NCBI GenBank assembly: GCA_902810075.1
Contig: LR778135.1
Span: 1,488,001-1,552,000, forward strand
Source of the DNA: Ruminococcaceae bacterium BL-6
Lineage (GTDB): Bacteria; Bacillota; Clostridia; Oscillospirales; Acutalibacteraceae
Direction of reading: 5' to 3'
Length of the DNA stretch: 64,000 bases
A program made the translations under genes and the position numbers. The notes under the pieces were generated by a model, which ran no database searches, had not been told where the DNA came from, and saw only the letters and a list, made by a program, of their open reading frames with translations. Shown here one piece after another: positions 49,987-60,314 of the stretch; position 1 is the first letter of the stretch, and each line of letters begins with the position of its first letter.

Positions 49987-52900
49987 TTGAAGAAATTCGG
50001 AGAAATTTTTAGCAGGTATCTCGACGTGTCGCGGCTGCCGGACCCGGTTTGCGGGGGAACGGTGACCGCTTTGCAGATCGACGAAAAAAAACGTGATATT
50101 GTCGTGGAAGCGGCGTTTCCCTCTCTTGTGGAACGCCGCGCGCTTTTTTCCGCGGAAAAGCAGATTTGTTCGGCGCTGTCCGTCACAAGCGCGACCATCT
50201 GCCCGAAATTTCAGGAGGGGAGCTTTCGGCCGGAGTATTTCCCGGAGCTCGTCCAGGAGCTGAAGCGACGGGACGCCAGCCTGAACGGGAGCCTGAAGGA
50301 CGCGGCGGTTCGCGAGGAAAACGGAAAGCTTGTGGTCACGCTGGCGCACGGCGCGCACGAGATGCTTCTTTCCCGCCATGTGGACAAGGCTCTTGCGAGG
50401 CTGATCCGGGAGGAGTTCGGCGTTTCTTATGAGGTCGTTTTCGACGGGACGCTGAGCATCGACCCCGAAAGCAGCGTTTACATAGAAAAACAGAAAAAAG
50501 AGGAAGAAACGCTTCGCCGCCGCGCGGTGGTGGAGGAAATGGAGGATTACGAATCTTCCATGAAGCCGCAGAAGCGGAACAAAACCGTCAGCGTGCGCTC
50601 CGGCGACAGCCTGATGCCATCCATCCTGCCGGAAACGGCTAAGCCGGTTTACGGCAGAATGGGCCGCGCAAAGCCCTCGCCCATCTCGCAGGTGATGCCG
50701 GATTCCGGCAGCGTCACCGTGTGGGGCGAGATTTTCAGCATGGAGGAGAGGCTGACGCGCGACAAAAGCAAGAAAATCTACTCGATCAACATCACGGACT
50801 ATACCGGCTCCATCACCCTGAAGCTGATCGAGGATGTCTCCCAGTGCCGGCCGCTGGAGGCCCTGCACAAGGGCGTTACCGTGCTGGTTCGGGGGGAAGT
50901 CAGCTACGACAAGTACGACCATGAGATCGTCCTGAGGCCGCGGGCGGTCAGCACGGTGGAGCAGGTGCAGGTCGTGGACGACGCCGAAGTCAAACGCGTG
51001 GAGCTTCACCTGCATACGTCCATGTCCGCCATGGATGGGGTCACCCCGGCGGGCGACCTGATCGAGCGCGCCTGGAAGTGGGGCCACCCCGCCGTCGCCG
51101 TTACGGACCACGGCGTGGCGCAGGCTTTCCCTGACGCGATGAACGCCGCCGAGAAAATCAAGAAAAAAGGCGGCGCGATCAAAGTGATCTACGGGCTGGA
51201 AGCCTATTTTGTCAACGACATGGTCCCCGCTTTGAAGGGCGAAGCCTCCGGCACGCTGGATGGGGAATTCATTTCGTTCGACATCGAGACGACGGGGCTC
51301 AGCCCAAATAAGGACCGCATGACGGAGATCGGCGCGGTGCGCATCAAAAACGGGGAAATCCTGGACACGTTCAACACGTTTGTCGACCCGGGCATGCCGA
51401 TTCCCGCGAAGATCACGGAGCTGACCGGCATCACGGACGTCATGGTCCGTGGCGCCCCGCCGGAGGAGGAGGCTCTCGCCGCGTTTTACCGCTTCTGCGG
51501 GGAAGGCACGGTGCTGATCGCGCACAACGCGGAGTTCGACACCTCTTTCATGCGCATGGCGGCGGGGAGGCACGGCATGGAATTTCCGTACGCCTACATA
51601 GACACCATCCCGATGTGCCGCTCACTGCTCAAGGACATCAAAAACTACAAGCTGGACACGGTCGCGAAATACCTGAAGCTCGACCCGTTCAATCACCACC
51701 GTGCCAGCGACGACGCGACGGTGCTCGCCAAAATCTTTCTGGCGCTGATCCAGCGGCTGAAAGAGGACACGGGCGCAAACGAGATCAGGGACCTCAACAC
51801 CTCCCTTGCTGGCGGCGACCCGAAAAAGATCCGGCCGTACCATCAGATTATCCTCGTCAAAAATCAGACGGGCCTGAAGAATCTGTACAAGCTCATCTCG
51901 CTCTCCCATCTGGATTATTTCTTCAAAAAGCCGCGCATCCCGAAAAGCGTGCTCGTCAAATACCGCGAGGGCCTGATCCTGGGGAGCGCCTGCGAGGCGG
52001 GGGAGCTTTACCGCGCGGTCTTCAACGGGCAGCCGTGGTCCGACCTGTGCGAGATCGCCGGTTTTTACGATTATCTCGAGATTCAGCCCATCGGCAACAA
52101 CCAGTTCATGGTGCGGGAGGGGCTTGTCCCGAACGAGGAAAAGCTGCGGGAGTTCAACCGCACGATCGTCAGGCTGGGCGAGAAGCTGCATAAGCCGGTG
52201 GTCGCCACGTGCGACGTGCATTTTCTGGACCCGAAGGACGCGGCCTACCGCAAGATCCTGATGGCGGGCCAGGGATACGGGGACGCCGACGCGCAGGCCC
52301 CGCTTTATTTCCGCACCACCGCCGAAATGCTGGAGGAATTTTCGTATCTCGGCAAGGAAAAGGCCTATGAGGTGGTCGTGACGAACCCGAATCAAATCGC
52401 CGGCGCGGTCGAAGAGATCCGGCCGATTCCGGAAGGGGTGTTCCCGCCGTTCATCGACGGCGCGGAGGAGCAGCTGAACAGCATCACCTGGAAGCGTGCC
52501 CACGAGGTTTACGGCGACCCGCTGCCGGACATCGTGCAGAAGCGGCTGGAACGCGAGCTCGGCTCCATCAACAAGCACGGGTTTTCGGTTCTGTACATGA
52601 CGGCCCAGAAGCTGGTGGCCGATTCCGAAGCGCACGGCTACCTGGTCGGCTCGCGGGGTTCCGTCGGCTCCTCTTTCGTCGCGAACATGTCCGGAATTTC
52701 GGAGGTGAACCCCCTTCCGCCGCATTATATCTGCCCGAACTGCAAGCGCAGCGAATTCGTCACCGACGGCAGCTACGGCTCGGGGTTCGACCTTCCGCCG
52801 AAAAAATGCCCGGTCTGCGGGACGGATTACAACCGGGACGGGCACACGATCCCGTTTGAAACCTTCCTCGGCTTCGACGGCGACAAAACACCGGATATCG

Positions 52901-54324
52901 ACCTGAACTTTTCCGGCGAATATCAGAGCGACGCCCACCGGTATACGGAAAAGCTGTTCGGCAAAGACAACGTGTTCAAGGCCGGGACCATCGCCACCGT
53001 GGCCGACAAAACCGCCATCGGCTTCGTCAAGAAATACGAGGAGGAAAAGGGCATCGTCATGCACCGCGCGGAGGAGCTTCGCCTCGCGACGGGCTGCACC
53101 GGCGTGAAACGCACCACCGGCCAGCACCCGGGCGGCATGGTCGTGGTGCCGCGCGGAAAGGAAATTTATGATTTCTGCCCCGTCCAGCACCCCGCGAACG
53201 ACCAGAGCTCGGACAACATCACGACGCATTTCGACTTCCATTCCATCCACGACACCATCTGCAAGCTGGACGAGCTCGGGCACGATGTCCCGACCATCTA
53301 CCGCTATCTGGAAGACTACACGGGCATCCCCGTCATGAAGGTTTCGATGAGCGACCCCGAGGTGATGTCGCTGTTCACCTCCACCAAGGCGCTCGGCGTC
53401 ACGCCGGAGGACATCGATTCCCCCACGGGGACGTTCTCCCTCCCGGAAGTCGGGACCAACTTTGTGCGCCAGATGCTGATCGACGCACAGCCGAAGACCT
53501 TTTCCGACCTGCTTCAGGTTTCCGGCCTTTCCCACGGCACGGATGTCTGGCTCGGAAACGCGCAGGACCTGATCAAAAACGGCACCTGCACGATTTCGGA
53601 GGTCATCGGTACGCGCGACAGCATCATGACCTATCTGCTCCTGAAGGGGCTGGAGCCGAAAATGGCGTTCAAAATCATGGAGATCACCCGAAAGGGCAAG
53701 GCGCCGACCCTTCTGACCGAGGAGTACATCAACGCGATGAAGGAGCACGGCGTTCCCCAGTGGTACATCGATTCGTGCATGAAGATCAAATACATGTTCC
53801 CGAAGGCGCACGCCGCCGCCTATATGATTTCCACGCTCCGCCTCGGCTGGTACAAGGTGCATTACCCGGTGGAATATTACGCCGCTTACTTTACGGTGCG
53901 CAGCGAGGATTTCGACGCCGCCACGGTGGTGAAGGGCCGCGACGCCGTCCGCCACCGCATGAACGAAATCCGCATGAAAGGCAAGGAGGCCTCCAAAAAA
54001 GAAGAGGACGAATACGCCTCTTTCCAGATCGTGAACGAAATGCTCGCCCGCGGGGTCGAGGTGCTCCCGATCGACCTTTACCGGTCGGACTCCCGGAAAT
54101 TCCTCGTGGAGGATGGGAAGATCCGCCTGCCGTTCTCGGCGCTTTCCGGCGTCGGCGGGGCTGCCGCGAACAGCCTGGCGCAGGCGAGGGAAACCGGCGG
54201 TCCCTATATCTCCATCGACGATCTGCAGGCGCGCTCAAAGGTTTCCAAATCGGTGATCGAAAGCCTGCAGGGCGTCGGTGCCCTGCAGGGCCTGCCGGAA
54301 AGCAGCCAGATGACGTTTTTTTAA
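49987..54324 (+). CDS. polC: DNA polymerase III PolC-type alpha subunit
   Basis: Replicative polymerase of 1445 residues. N-terminal region, then an OB fold (VTVWGEIFSME, about 240-330), a PHP domain from about 339 (VELHLHTSMSAMDG) interrupted by the DnaQ-type exonuclease (FISFDIETTGLSPNKDRMTEIGAV, about 428-595). The polymerase core includes a zinc knuckle (YICPNCKRSEFV, KKCPVCGTDY), DKTPDIDLNFSGEYQ and the GQHPGGMVVVP block. The start is TTG 49987 with AAAGGATG upstream. Gram-positive type. Confidence 0.97.
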   Translation: MKKFGEIFSRYLDVSRLPDPVCGGTVTALQIDEKKRDIVVEAAFPSLVERRALFSAEKQICSALSVTSATICPKFQEGSFRPEYFPELVQELKRRDASLNGSLKDAAVREENGKLVVTLAHGAHEMLLSRHVDKALARLIREEFGVSYEVVFDGTLSIDPESSVYIEKQKKEEETLRRRAVVEEMEDYESSMKPQKRNKTVSVRSGDSLMPSILPETAKPVYGRMGRAKPSPISQVMPDSGSVTVWGEIFSMEERLTRDKSKKIYSINITDYTGSITLKLIEDVSQCRPLEALHKGVTVLVRGEVSYDKYDHEIVLRPRAVSTVEQVQVVDDAEVKRVELHLHTSMSAMDGVTPAGDLIERAWKWGHPAVAVTDHGVAQAFPDAMNAAEKIKKKGGAIKVIYGLEAYFVNDMVPALKGEASGTLDGEFISFDIETTGLSPNKDRMTEIGAVRIKNGEILDTFNTFVDPGMPIPAKITELTGITDVMVRGAPPEEEALAAFYRFCGEGTVLIAHNAEFDTSFMRMAAGRHGMEFPYAYIDTIPMCRSLLKDIKNYKLDTVAKYLKLDPFNHHRASDDATVLAKIFLALIQRLKEDTGANEIRDLNTSLAGGDPKKIRPYHQIILVKNQTGLKNLYKLISLSHLDYFFKKPRIPKSVLVKYREGLILGSACEAGELYRAVFNGQPWSDLCEIAGFYDYLEIQPIGNNQFMVREGLVPNEEKLREFNRTIVRLGEKLHKPVVATCDVHFLDPKDAAYRKILMAGQGYGDADAQAPLYFRTTAEMLEEFSYLGKEKAYEVVVTNPNQIAGAVEEIRPIPEGVFPPFIDGAEEQLNSITWKRAHEVYGDPLPDIVQKRLERELGSINKHGFSVLYMTAQKLVADSEAHGYLVGSRGSVGSSFVANMSGISEVNPLPPHYICPNCKRSEFVTDGSYGSGFDLPPKKCPVCGTDYNRDGHTIPFETFLGFDGDKTPDIDLNFSGEYQSDAHRYTEKLFGKDNVFKAGTIATVADKTAIGFVKKYEEEKGIVMHRAEELRLATGCTGVKRTTGQHPGGMVVVPRGKEIYDFCPVQHPANDQSSDNITTHFDFHSIHDTICKLDELGHDVPTIYRYLEDYTGIPVMKVSMSDPEVMSLFTSTKALGVTPEDIDSPTGTFSLPEVGTNFVRQMLIDAQPKTFSDLLQVSGLSHGTDVWLGNAQDLIKNGTCTISEVIGTRDSIMTYLLLKGLEPKMAFKIMEITRKGKAPTLLTEEYINAMKEHGVPQWYIDSCMKIKYMFPKAHAAAYMISTLRLGWYKVHYPVEYYAAYFTVRSEDFDAATVVKGRDAVRHRMNEIRMKGKEASKKEEDEYASFQIVNEMLARGVEVLPIDLYRSDSRKFLVEDGKIRLPFSALSGVGGAAANSLAQARETGGPYISIDDLQARSKVSKSVIESLQGVGALQGLPESSQMTFF

Positions 54325-54333
54325 AGGTTTTTC

Positions 54334-54377
54334 TTGACAGCCGATATTTTAGTATGGTATTATATTAGCATACTAAA
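54334..54377 (+). promoter_or_regulatory. his operon promoter with palindromic operator
   Basis: TTGACA (54334-54339), 18-bp spacer, TATTAT (54358-54363). The inverted repeat TTTAGTATG (54348-54356) / CATACTAAA (54369-54377) brackets the -10. It begins only 10 bp after the polC stop. No T-box leader is present, so control is probably by a DNA-binding repressor. Confidence 0.75.
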
Positions 54378-54397
54378 GCATACGGTGGTTAAAAACA

Positions 54398-55591
54398 ATG
54401 AAGAAAAACAATAAGATCACGCCGGAGGGGACGAGGGACCTGCTGTTTGAGGAATGCCTGACTCACCGGGCCGCCCAGCAGAAGCTGGCGGAGGCGTTCG
54501 CCCTGCGCGGGTTTAACGAGGTGGTGACGCCGGGGCTGGAATTTTACGATGTGTTCGATCCCGAGCGCTCCGGCATCGCGCAGGAAACCATGTACAAGCT
54601 GACGGACAAACGCGGCCGCCTGATGGTGATGCGGCCGGATTCGACGCTTCCTATCGCCAGGCTGACGGCGACGCGGCTCCAGAATCAGCCGAAGCCGCTG
54701 CGCCTGTATTATACACAGCGGGTCTACCGCAGCAACCGGGGCCTGACCGGACGGGATGACGAGGTGATGCAGTCTGGCATCGAGCTTCTGGGCGCTTCCG
54801 GCCGCCGCGCCGATCTGGAGGCGATCGTCACTGCGGTAGAGGCGCTCGGCAGGTGTATTCCGGATTTCCGCATCGAGCTCGGCCACGCCGGATTTTTTCG
54901 CGCGGTCGCTTCCGGGCTTTCCGTTTCGGAGGATCTGCGGGAGGATATCCGCCGGTCGATCGAAGCGAAAAACTACCCCGCGCTCGACGCGATCCTGGAC
55001 ACGCTGGATGATTCGCCCGCCGTTTCCGCCATGCGGCAGCTTCCCCGCCTGTTCGGCGGGGAAGAGGTCTTTGAGCGGGCGGCGGATCTTTGCGTCGGCG
55101 GCGCTGCCGGGGAGACGCTGAACTATCTGAAGGATCTTTACCGCTCCCTTTCCATGCTCGGCCTCGGGAACCGGCTGATTGTGGACCTCGGGCTGGTCCA
55201 GCGGAACGATTATTATACGGGCGTGGTGTTCAGCGCCTATGTGGAGGACTGCGGGGACGCCGTTCTGAACGGCGGCCGGTACGACAATCTGCTGGAAACG
55301 TTTGGCGAGCCGATGCCCGCCGTCGGGTTTGCCGTGAATGTGGACGAGGTCGCAAAGGTCATGATGGAACACGGCGGGGAGAAGAAGGCTTTTCCTCCGG
55401 ATGTTCTTGTGCATGGGGACTCCGGGTTTGAGATGAAGGCACTTTCCTATTCTTCCGGCTTAGTGGCGAAAGGGCGCAAGTGTGAGAACTCCGTCTTTGA
55501 AGACCGCGCCGGAGCCGTTTCCTACGCGCGGAGCCGGGGAATCCCCAGGGTGGATTTTGTGTCGGAGACCATCGAAACCATGAATCTGTAA
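54398..55591 (+). CDS. hisZ: HisZ, ATP phosphoribosyltransferase regulatory subunit
   Basis: Histidyl-tRNA-synthetase-like subunit of 397 residues that activates short HisG. The N-terminus TPEGTRDLLFEECLTHR, MRPDSTLPIARL and RVYRSNRG are class II synthetase-like, but the tRNA-binding domain is absent. First gene of the his operon. Its presence matches the 214-residue HisG downstream. Confidence 0.94.
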   Translation: MKKNNKITPEGTRDLLFEECLTHRAAQQKLAEAFALRGFNEVVTPGLEFYDVFDPERSGIAQETMYKLTDKRGRLMVMRPDSTLPIARLTATRLQNQPKPLRLYYTQRVYRSNRGLTGRDDEVMQSGIELLGASGRRADLEAIVTAVEALGRCIPDFRIELGHAGFFRAVASGLSVSEDLREDIRRSIEAKNYPALDAILDTLDDSPAVSAMRQLPRLFGGEEVFERAADLCVGGAAGETLNYLKDLYRSLSMLGLGNRLIVDLGLVQRNDYYTGVVFSAYVEDCGDAVLNGGRYDNLLETFGEPMPAVGFAVNVDEVAKVMMEHGGEKKAFPPDVLVHGDSGFEMKALSYSSGLVAKGRKCENSVFEDRAGAVSYARSRGIPRVDFVSETIETMNL

Positions 55592-55607
55592 CGGGAGGAC
55601 GACGCAA

Positions 55608-56252
55608 ATGAAGCCGCTTCGCATTGCGCTGACAAAAGGAAGGCTGGAAAAAGACACGGTAGGCCTTCTGGAACAAATGGGGTACGACTGCACCCGGTTG
55701 AAAAACAAGGGAAGGAAGCTGATCCTTCCGGTGGGCGACCGTGATTTCGAGGTGGTGCTCGCAAAAGCCGCCGATGTGATTACATATGTGGAGTACGGTG
55801 CCTGCGATCTGGGGATCGTCGGCAAGGACACGATTCTGGAAAGCGGAAGAAATTTTTATGAGGTGCTCGATCTCGGGTTCGGGAAATGCCGGTTTGTCGT
55901 GGCCGGGCCGAAGGGATCGGACTTTTTTTCAGGCTATTCCGCCAAAACCGTCGCCACGAAATATCCCAGGGTGGCGCGCGCCTTTTTTGAGAGCCGCGGC
56001 ATGGATGTCGGGATCGTCAAGATCGAGGGCTCTGTGGAGCTCGCCCCGCTTTTGGGACTTTCCGGGGCGATCGTCGACATTGTGGAAACGGGAACCACGC
56101 TGCGGGAAAACGGGCTGGAAGTGCTGGAAACCATCTGCCCGATTTCCGCGCGCCTGATCGTCAACGCCGCCAGCATGAAGCTGCGCAAAACGGAGATCGA
56201 GGCGCTGACGGAGAAGATGGAACGAGCGAAGGAGGAACGGGAGAAATGCTGA
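55608..56252 (+). CDS. hisG: HisG, ATP phosphoribosyltransferase (short form)
   Basis: Catalytic subunit of 214 residues; first step of histidine synthesis. LRIALTKGRLEKDTVGLLEQMG, YVEYGACDLGIVGKDTI and GAIVDIVETGTTLRENGLEV are conserved. It lacks the C-terminal regulatory domain, so it needs HisZ. GGGAGGACGAC precedes ATG 55608. Overlaps hisD. Confidence 0.96.
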   Translation: MKPLRIALTKGRLEKDTVGLLEQMGYDCTRLKNKGRKLILPVGDRDFEVVLAKAADVITYVEYGACDLGIVGKDTILESGRNFYEVLDLGFGKCRFVVAGPKGSDFFSGYSAKTVATKYPRVARAFFESRGMDVGIVKIEGSVELAPLLGLSGAIVDIVETGTTLRENGLEVLETICPISARLIVNAASMKLRKTEIEALTEKMERAKEEREKC

Positions 56253-57547
56253 AACCGATGAAAGCAGACGGGCAGGAGGGCCGCCGGATCATCCGCCGCA
56301 TCCGGGAGCGGGGCGCCGGGAAGGACAGGCGCGTGGATGCGGCCGTCGCGGAGATTCTGGAAGCGGTGCGCCAAAACGGCGATGAAGCCATCCGTGAATA
56401 TACGGAGAAATTCGACGGCTCGGTTCCGGAAAAGACGGAGATCGCAAAGGATGAATTCCGGGAAATCGCATCCCGGTGCGACCCTGTTTTTCTGGGCGCG
56501 CTGGAACGGGCGGCGGAAAACATCAGGGATTTTCACAGCCGGCAGAAACAGCAGAGCTGGTTTACGACGGATGAGCGCGGCGTGATGATGGGCCAGCGCG
56601 TGCGCGGCCTTTCGAGGGTCGGCATCTATGTGCCGGGCGGAACCGCCGCCTACCCGTCCTCCGTGCTGATGAACGCGATTCCGGCGAAGATCGCCGGGGT
56701 GGGGGAGATCGTCATGGCGACCCCGCCCGGAAAGGACGGGCGTCCCAACCCGGACCTGATCGCGGCGGCGCTCACCGTGGGCGTCGACCGGGTCTTTCTG
56801 ATGGGCGGCGCACAGGCGGTCGCCGCGCTCGCCTATGGGACGCGGACCGTTCCCCGGGTGGATAAGATCGTCGGCCCGGGCAATGTTTACGTGGCGTCCG
56901 CGAAGCGGCAGCTTTACGGCATCGTGGACATTGACATGATCGCCGGCCCGAGCGAGATCCTGATTCTGGCCGACGAGAGCGCGAATCCCGTTTACCTGGC
57001 GGCGGACCTGATGTCGCAGGCGGAGCACGACGTGCTGGCCTCCGCGATCCTCCTCACGACCTCCGATTCCGTCGCGCAGCAGACGGTGCGGGAGGTGGAG
57101 CGCCAGCTTCCGGGGCTTTCCCGCCGGAAGATCATCGAACAGTCCCTGCGCGATTACGGCGCGGTTCTGGTCTGCGAGAAGATGGATGAAGCGGTGGAGT
57201 TTGCGAACGAGCTTGCCCCCGAGCATCTGGAGGTCTGCTGCAAAAATCCGACGGAGTACATCGGGCGGCTGGACAACGCCGGCTCGGTCTTTCTGGGCGG
57301 CGATTCCCCCGAGCCGCTCGGCGATTATTATGCCGGGCCGAACCATGTGCTGCCCACCGGCGGGACCGCCCGGTTCTTTTCCCCCCTTTCCGTCGACAGC
57401 TTTCTGAAAAAATCGAGCTTTCTCTCCTATACCCCCGGTGCGCTCCGCGAAGCGGGCGGGGACATTCTCGCGCTGGCCAGGGTGGAAGGTCTCACTGCGC
57501 ACGCCAATTCCATTGAAGTGAGGGTCGGACATGTACCAGCTGAATGA
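56246..57547 (+). CDS. hisD: Histidinol dehydrogenase
   Basis: Zinc NAD-dependent enzyme of 433 residues for the last two steps. VPGGTAAYPSSVLMNAIPAKIAGV, GPGNVYVASAKRQLYG, DMIAGPSEILILADESANP and EHDVLASAILLT are signature blocks. It starts inside the hisG end and overlaps hisC by 17 bp. Confidence 0.96.
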   Translation: MLKPMKADGQEGRRIIRRIRERGAGKDRRVDAAVAEILEAVRQNGDEAIREYTEKFDGSVPEKTEIAKDEFREIASRCDPVFLGALERAAENIRDFHSRQKQQSWFTTDERGVMMGQRVRGLSRVGIYVPGGTAAYPSSVLMNAIPAKIAGVGEIVMATPPGKDGRPNPDLIAAALTVGVDRVFLMGGAQAVAALAYGTRTVPRVDKIVGPGNVYVASAKRQLYGIVDIDMIAGPSEILILADESANPVYLAADLMSQAEHDVLASAILLTTSDSVAQQTVREVERQLPGLSRRKIIEQSLRDYGAVLVCEKMDEAVEFANELAPEHLEVCCKNPTEYIGRLDNAGSVFLGGDSPEPLGDYYAGPNHVLPTGGTARFFSPLSVDSFLKKSSFLSYTPGALREAGGDILALARVEGLTAHANSIEVRVGHVPAE

Positions 57548-58595
57548 AAAAATCAGGGAATTGATTCCCTATGAGCCGATTCAGGGCGATTACCGGATTC
57601 GCCTCGACGCGAACGAATCCTTCCTTTCCGTGCCGGAGGAAGTGGCCGAAGAAATCCGCGCGGCGGTTTCATCCGTCTCTTTTCACCGGTATCCGGATTC
57701 CGCGGCAAATGAAGTCTGCGGGGCGTTTGCGCGGTATTACGGCATTTCTCCGGAAAATGTGACGGCGGGAAACGGCTCGGATGAGCTGATCTCTGTCTTG
57801 ATCTCGGCCTTTCTCAAAAAAGGGGATACGATCGTCACGATGTCGCCGGATTTTTCGATGTACCGGTTTTATTCCTCGATCGACGAGGCAAACTGTATTG
57901 AGCTGCAGAAAAGAGAGGATCTGACCATCGACGTGGAGGAACTGATCGGGCAGGCGCGCGGCACAAAGGCGCGTATGATCGTGTTTTCCAACCCGTGCAA
58001 CCCCACATCCCTCGGGCTTTCCCGGGAGCAGGTGCGGCATCTGATCCGCTCGGTGGATGCGCTCGTGGTGCTGGATGAGGCGTATATGGATTTCTGGGAT
58101 CAGTCCCTTTTTGGGGAGGTCTGCAATTACGACAATCTCGTGATTCTGCGCACCTGCTCGAAAGCCTTCGGCATGGCGGCGATCCGGCTCGGGTTCGCCG
58201 TGGCGAACCCGACGCTCACAAGGGCCATCCGCGCGGTGAAATCCCCTTACAATGTGAATTCCGTCACGCAGAAGATCGGCTCCGTCGTCCTGTCCCACCG
58301 CGGACTGATCGAGGAATCCATCGGCAGAATCCTTTCCTCCCGGGTGGAGCTGGAAACGATGCTGAAAAAAATTTTCGCCTCTGTTCCGGGGGCGGAAGTC
58401 TATGAAAGCTGCACGAACTTTGTCCTCGTCCGCACGCCCGACGCACAGGAAATTTACCGGGCTCTGATGAAAGACGGCATCGCCGTGCGCCTGCTGGGCG
58501 AGTTTCTCAGAATCACGGCGGGGGCGCCGGATGAAAACGCCGCGGTTGCCGCCGCGCTGAAAAAAAGAAGGGAAAAAGGGTGGAAAGCGGAATGA
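57531..58595 (+). CDS. hisC: Histidinol-phosphate aminotransferase
   Basis: PLP aminotransferase of 354 residues. RLDANESFLSVPEEV, GNGSDELI, SNPCNPTSLGLSREQV, DEAYMDF and the Schiff-base Lys in RTCSKAFGMAAIRLGF. Its start overlaps hisD and its stop overlaps the hisB ATG. Confidence 0.95.
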   Translation: MYQLNEKIRELIPYEPIQGDYRIRLDANESFLSVPEEVAEEIRAAVSSVSFHRYPDSAANEVCGAFARYYGISPENVTAGNGSDELISVLISAFLKKGDTIVTMSPDFSMYRFYSSIDEANCIELQKREDLTIDVEELIGQARGTKARMIVFSNPCNPTSLGLSREQVRHLIRSVDALVVLDEAYMDFWDQSLFGEVCNYDNLVILRTCSKAFGMAAIRLGFAVANPTLTRAIRAVKSPYNVNSVTQKIGSVVLSHRGLIEESIGRILSSRVELETMLKKIFASVPGAEVYESCTNFVLVRTPDAQEIYRALMKDGIAVRLLGEFLRITAGAPDENAAVAAALKKRREKGWKAE

Positions 58596-59170
58596 GATCT
58601 TCCATTCAGACGCGCGAAACGCGGGAAACGAAGGTGTTGGTAAAGCTTTGCCTGGATGGGGGCGACGCGGAGATCAGCACGGGGATCGGATTTTTCGACC
58701 ACATGCTTCAGGCGTTCGCGGTGCACGGCGGATTCGGCCTTTCGGTAAAGACGGAGGGCGACCTTTTCGTGGACTGCCACCACACGATAGAGGACACCGG
58801 GATCGTGCTGGGCCGCGCGTTCCGCGACGCGCTGGGGAACGGGGCCGGAATCCGCCGGTTCGGCAGCTTTTATGTGCCGATGGATGAGTCGCTCGCCTTT
58901 GCGGCTGTGGATCTCAGCGGGCGTCCGTTCCTGGTATTCAGCGCCGCGTTTCCGCAGGAGAGGGTAGGCGGGTTCGACACCTGCATGACCGAGGAGTTTC
59001 TGCGGGCCTTCGCGGTTAACGCCAAAATCACGCTCCACGCCCGCGCGGAATACGGCGGCAATTCCCACCACATGATCGAGGCCGTGTTCAAGGCCGTTGC
59101 CCATGCGCTGCGTCAGGCGGCGGAGCTCAGCGGAACCGGAGAAGTGCTTTCCACCAAGGGAAGCCTTTAA
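58592..59170 (+). CDS. hisB: Imidazoleglycerol-phosphate dehydratase
   Basis: Mono-functional HisB of 192 residues. Metal-binding DHMLQAFAVHGGFGL, DCHHTIEDTGIVLGRAF and GNSHHMIEAVFKAVAHALRQA. The start is ATG 58592, overlapping the hisC stop. In most Firmicute operons hisH follows; here hisA starts 15 bp later. Confidence 0.95.
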   Translation: MRSSIQTRETRETKVLVKLCLDGGDAEISTGIGFFDHMLQAFAVHGGFGLSVKTEGDLFVDCHHTIEDTGIVLGRAFRDALGNGAGIRRFGSFYVPMDESLAFAAVDLSGRPFLVFSAAFPQERVGGFDTCMTEEFLRAFAVNAKITLHARAEYGGNSHHMIEAVFKAVAHALRQAAELSGTGEVLSTKGSL

Positions 59171-59184
59171 AAAGGAGGAAGCGC

Positions 59185-59913
59185 ATGATCGTTTTTCCCG
59201 CGATCGACATCAAAGGCGGGGTCTGCGTCCGCCTGTATCAGGGCGATTACGCGACCGCCCACAAGGTGGCGGAGGACCCGCTCGCAACGGCCCGTTCCTT
59301 TTTCCGTGCCGGCGCCCGCTGGGTGCATCTGGTGGATCTCGACGGCGCAAAGGAGAAAAGGCCGGTCAATTCCGCCGTCTTTCTCAAAATAGCGGAACAG
59401 AGCGGCCTGATGACGGAGGTGGGGGGCGGAATCCGCACGATGGAAACGGTGGACTTCTATCTTTCGCACGGGATTTCCCGGGTAATTCTGGGTTCCGCGG
59501 CGCTCGGCGACCCCGGTTTTGTCCGTCTGGCGGTGAAAAGGTACGGCGGAAAAATCGCCGTGGGCATTGACGCGCGCAATGGAAGGGTCGCTTCGGAGGG
59601 CTGGACGAAGGAGTCCGATATCGACTATCTGGAGTTTGCCAAAGAGATGGAAGACGCTGGGGTAAAGCATATCATCTTTACAGATATTTCCAAAGACGGA
59701 ATGCTTTCCGGCCCGAATTTTGAAATGCTGGATCGGCTCAACAATGCCGTTTCCTGCGAAATCACGGCGAGCGGAGGAATCTCGAATTTGCGGAATATTG
59801 CCAATTTACGCGATTTAGGGCTGTATGGGGCGATTTGCGGCAAAGCGCTTTATGCGGGAAAGCTTGATCTTGCCGCTGCCGTAAAAGCCGCCCGGGAGGG
59901 ACAAAAAATATGA
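59185..59913 (+). CDS. hisA: HisA, ProFAR isomerase
   Basis: TIM-barrel isomerase of 242 residues. [19 protein letters not shown] holds the first catalytic Asp; [44 protein letters not shown] and [10 protein letters not shown] complete the two-fold-repeated active site. It is a normal HisA, not a HisF. AAAGGAGG precedes ATG 59185. Confidence 0.95.
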   Translation: MIVFPAIDIKGGVCVRLYQGDYATAHKVAEDPLATARSFFRAGARWVHLVDLDGAKEKRPVNSAVFLKIAEQSGLMTEVGGGIRTMETVDFYLSHGISRVILGSAALGDPGFVRLAVKRYGGKIAVGIDARNGRVASEGWTKESDIDYLEFAKEMEDAGVKHIIFTDISKDGMLSGPNFEMLDRLNNAVSCEITASGGISNLRNIANLRDLGLYGAICGKALYAGKLDLAAAVKAAREGQKI

Positions 59914-60314
59914 ATGTAAAGAGCATGGACTTTACAGATGAAAATCTGGAACGCTTTTTTCAAAAATCCGATCTGCTTCCCGCCGTCGTGCAGGAAGCTT
60001 CGACCGGCCAGGTTCTGATGGTGGCTTATATGAACCGCGAATCTTTGAAAAGGACGCTTCAGACGGGGTACACCTGGTTTTACAGCCGTTCCCGGAAAAA
60101 GCTGTGGAACAAGGGGGAAACCTCGGGGCATGTTCAGAAGATCGTAAAGATTTACAGCGACTGCGACGACGACACGCTTTTGATTCTGGCGGATCAGACA
60201 GGCCCTGCCTGCCATACCGGGGCGCACAGCTGTTTCTTTCGGGAGATATGGAGGGACGACGATGGAAAATGTCTTGACGGAATTATACCAAACAGTCCTG
60301 AGCAGGAAAAATGA
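59910..60314 (+). CDS. hisI: HisI, phosphoribosyl-AMP cyclohydrolase
   Basis: Cyclohydrolase of 134 residues. [44 protein letters not shown] is the core; zinc and magnesium ligands lie in [21 protein letters not shown]. It overlaps hisA by ATGA and overlaps hisE by 53 bp, giving a C-terminal tail that may be dispensable. Confidence 0.95.
   Translation: MNVKSMDFTDENLERFFQKSDLLPAVVQEASTGQVLMVAYMNRESLKRTLQTGYTWFYSRSRKKLWNKGETSGHVQKIVKIYSDCDDDTLLILADQTGPACHTGAHSCFFREIWRDDDGKCLDGIIPNSPEQEK

Noticed and set aside
51622..53955. Minus-strand frame of 777 codons opposite polC
   Set aside because: Entirely within polC; composition is that of an antisense shadow and no domain is recognisable.
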